Source of the DNA: CAZZBK01 sp964652155
GTDB taxonomy: Bacteria; Planctomycetota; Planctomycetia; Pirellulales; PNKZ01
Reading direction: 5' to 3'
Length of the DNA: 14,618 bases
Assembly: GCA_964652155.1 (NCBI GenBank)
Contig: CAZZBK010000148.1
Location: forward strand, 1-14,618
Part shown: one piece after another, positions 13,095 through 14,618 of the stretch
Layout: every line of letters begins with the position of its first letter
Numbering within the stretch: position 1 is the first letter of the stretch
Position numbers and translations under genes: made by a program
The notes under the pieces: generated by a model
What the model saw: the letters and a program-made list of their open reading frames with translations, nothing else
Told to the model about the DNA's origin: nothing
The model's database searches: none

Positions 13095-14390
13095 CTATTT
13101 CGTGCCCAGGCAGTAAATGTGGCGGTCGTTGCGGAGCAGCAATTGGCCGTTGCTCACCGCCAGACAGGCGTTGTTGCGGCTTTTGTCGCTGGCAAACTCA
13201 TTATGGGCGAGCAGCTTAAACTCTGGCTTGGCGGCGAGCACGAACGTGCCGGCAAATTGCGACACCGCGTAGAGCTTGTCGTCGGCCACGGTCAGCGATG
13301 AATACACGACCCCCGGCCGCGGCTCGAGCCGCTCCTGATACACGCTCTCGCCGGTCTTGGCGTTCAGGCAATGGGCTGTCCCTTGCCGCTCGTGGACCCA
13401 GTAGATGTAGCCTTGGTGATAGACGGGTGACGCGACGTTCGAGCCCTTCGCGGTCGTCCAAAGCAGATGCGACGCGCTAACGTCGCCACGTCCCCCGGCC
13501 CGCACGGCGATGGCCGTGTTCTTGCGGCCTCCGATCGAGTACACGACCCCTTCATTTGCAATGACGCTGGGGCAGACATAGCCGCCGTCGGGAATTCCCT
13601 TGCAACTCCACAGTTGCTCGCCAGTGCTTGGGTCGTAGCCGACGATTTTCCCCTCGGGCTGCCCCGGCAAGCTGAGCACAAGCTCCGCCTTGCCATCGGG
13701 CAACTCGACCAGGCAGGGCGTATTCCACGCGCCGCGAATCGAACCGATTTGCCACGCTTGTTTGCCGTCTTGCTTGTTGAGCGCGACGATATTGCCCGAT
13801 TCGACCGCCGCGTTGACGATGAGCAGGTTGTTGTACAACACGAGTGACGTGCCGCTCCCCCAGCCGGTCGTGCGCGAACCGACGTCCGCGTGCCACTTCG
13901 GCTCGCCCGTCGTCAAGTCGAGCGCGTACACCCCCGAGCGGCCGAAGAACACATAGAGCGACTGCCCATCGCTGATCGGCGTGCTCGTCGAGTAGCCGTG
14001 CCAGGTGTTGTTGCCGCCGGAATACTCCGACTCGGGCAACTGTGGCTGAAATTCTTTTTGCCAGGCGATCCTGCCACTCGTCCGATCGAGACACACGACG
14101 TGCCGCTTGAGTTGCTGGATATCGCCGGGATCATCCTCCTTCAGGGCGTAGCCACTGTAGCAAGTGACGTAGACATGATTACCCACCGTGATCGGACTCG
14201 ATGAGCCCGGCCCGGGGAGCGACGTCTTCCAGACAACGTTTTGTGCGTCGGACCACGTGGTCGGCAGGTTCTTGTCACCGCTTTCGCCCAGTCCGCCGGG
14301 GCCGCGAAACCGACTCCAATCCGCACCCAGCAGCGCAAACGATAGGGCAACGAACGAGCAACTCAATACACGCGACCAGGGGCGATTCAT
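13095..14390 (-). CDS. Exported PQQ-like beta-propeller repeat protein
   Basis: 431 residues. A signal peptide (about 1-22, with hydrophobic core VLSCSFVALSFALLG) is followed by ADWSRFRGPGGLGES, the hallmark start of a large planctomycete/verrucomicrobial family of secreted PQQ-like proteins. The rest is a series of propeller blades, visible as repeats of the type V-Y-A-L-D-x-x-T-G-x-x-x-W: VVCLDRTSGRIAWQ, VYALDLTTGEPKWH, IVALNKQDGKQAWQ, IVGYDPSTGEQLWS and AHCLNAKTGESVYQ. Such proteins resemble BamB and quinoprotein dehydrogenase propellers, but most have no demonstrated cofactor, and I see no dehydrogenase active site; the function is unknown. ATG 14390 has GAGGA 7 nt upstream. It is the first gene of the leftward unit with the SGNH hydrolase. 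Confidence 0.93.
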   Translation of the reverse strand: MNRPWSRVLSCSFVALSFALLGADWSRFRGPGGLGESGDKNLPTTWSDAQNVVWKTSLPGPGSSSPITVGNHVYVTCYSGYALKEDDPGDIQQLKRHVVCLDRTSGRIAWQKEFQPQLPESEYSGGNNTWHGYSTSTPISDGQSLYVFFGRSGVYALDLTTGEPKWHADVGSRTTGWGSGTSLVLYNNLLIVNAAVESGNIVALNKQDGKQAWQIGSIRGAWNTPCLVELPDGKAELVLSLPGQPEGKIVGYDPSTGEQLWSCKGIPDGGYVCPSVIANEGVVYSIGGRKNTAIAVRAGGRGDVSASHLLWTTAKGSNVASPVYHQGYIYWVHERQGTAHCLNAKTGESVYQERLEPRPGVVYSSLTVADDKLYAVSQFAGTFVLAAKPEFKLLAHNEFASDKSRNNACLAVSNGQLLLRNDRHIYCLGTK

Positions 14391-14397
14391 GGCAACA

Positions 14398-14402
14398 TCC
14401 TC
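14398..14402 (-). promoter_or_regulatory. Shine-Dalgarno of the PQQ-like gene
   Basis: Minus-strand GAGGA lies 7 nt before the ATG at 14390 and supports that start. Confidence 0.6.
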
Positions 14403-14519
14403 GGCGGGAAAACAGCACTCGGAAGGAACTCAAACCGGTGGGTTAGAAGCAAGACGTTCGAGAAACCTAATTTATCGGCTCGACGCTTCGAGGGAAAGGA
14501 AAAAAGCAGCCGTCGGAAT

Positions 14520-14548
14520 TTGACCATCGCGGGTGAACGGGAGAGAAT
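14520..14548 (+). promoter_or_regulatory. Candidate promoter for the gene starting at the right edge
   Basis: TTGACC (14520-14525, 5/6), a 17-nt spacer, then GAGAAT (14543-14548, 4/6) on the plus strand. It would give a leader of about 36 nt to the ATG at 14592. It sits in the 201-nt divergent gap upstream of the PQQ-like gene, in which no other feature is clear. Confidence 0.35.
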
Positions 14549-14591
14549 ATCCCTTCCTGCCACAGCCGATTAACCTCTCTGAACGCCCCCC

Positions 14592-14618
14592 ATGAGCGAT
14601 ACGAAACAAGCTTTTGGT
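14592..14618 (+). CDS. Possible start of an unidentified protein gene, cut by the window edge
   Basis: An ATG at 14592 opens a frame of nine codons (MSDTKQAFG) that runs off the window. It is divergent from the PQQ-like gene and has a plausible promoter about 45 nt upstream, but no purine-rich ribosome binding site. Nine residues are too few to identify a family. Confidence 0.45.

Noticed and set aside
14479..14492. A small hairpin (CTCGA, CGCT loop, TCGAG) upstream of the PQQ-like gene
   Set aside because: The stem is only 5 bp with no T-run or partner motif; it is likely chance.

Overview
The window is high-GC bacterial DNA, densely coded on both strands. It most likely comes from a planctomycete (Pirellulales-like), an assignment made by pattern recognition rather than a database search. 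The pointers are: a secreted PQQ-like propeller protein with the D-W-x-x-F-R-G-P-G start, paired with a secreted SGNH hydrolase; a Ser/Thr kinase with a planctomycete-style N-terminal domain and DFN in place of DFG; an FHA-GAF histidine kinase; sparse Shine-Dalgarno use with several GTG/TTG starts; and short GC-rich palindromic repeats.

Left part (1-4839, minus strand, transcribed right to left): hisE, hisG (long form), cinA-like, then a membrane sensor histidine kinase (Cache-type sensor, HAMP, two PAS, HisKA) that runs off the left edge. hisE and hisG catalyse the first two steps of histidine biosynthesis. The CinA homologue has a normal N-terminal domain but a heavily altered amidase domain. 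A consensus -10 box in front of the histidine kinase suggests it is at least partly transcribed separately.

Middle (4972-7904, plus strand): miaA (tRNA dimethylallyltransferase) and aspS (aspartyl-tRNA synthetase, with the residues of a non-discriminating enzyme). The gap between them holds two inverted copies of a 32-nt palindromic repeat. One copy encodes the last residues and the stop codon of miaA, and the copies differ by compensatory stem changes.

Right part (14390-8001, minus strand): PQQ-like propeller protein, SGNH hydrolase, soluble FHA-GAF-histidine kinase, and a Ser/Thr protein kinase with six predicted membrane segments. The first two look like one transcription unit of exported proteins (42-nt gap, good ribosome binding sites). 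The last two are a signalling pair: the FHA domain of the histidine kinase could read a phosphothreonine made by the kinase next door. The Ser/Thr kinase and aspS converge on a hairpin-rich 96-nt gap. At the far right edge a plus-strand gene appears to begin.

I found no tRNA, rRNA, CRISPR array, insertion sequence or prophage gene. No clearly novel multi-gene system is visible. The most interesting items are the covarying palindromic repeats, the FHA-histidine kinase/Ser-Thr kinase pair with unusual catalytic motifs, and the degenerate CinA amidase domain.
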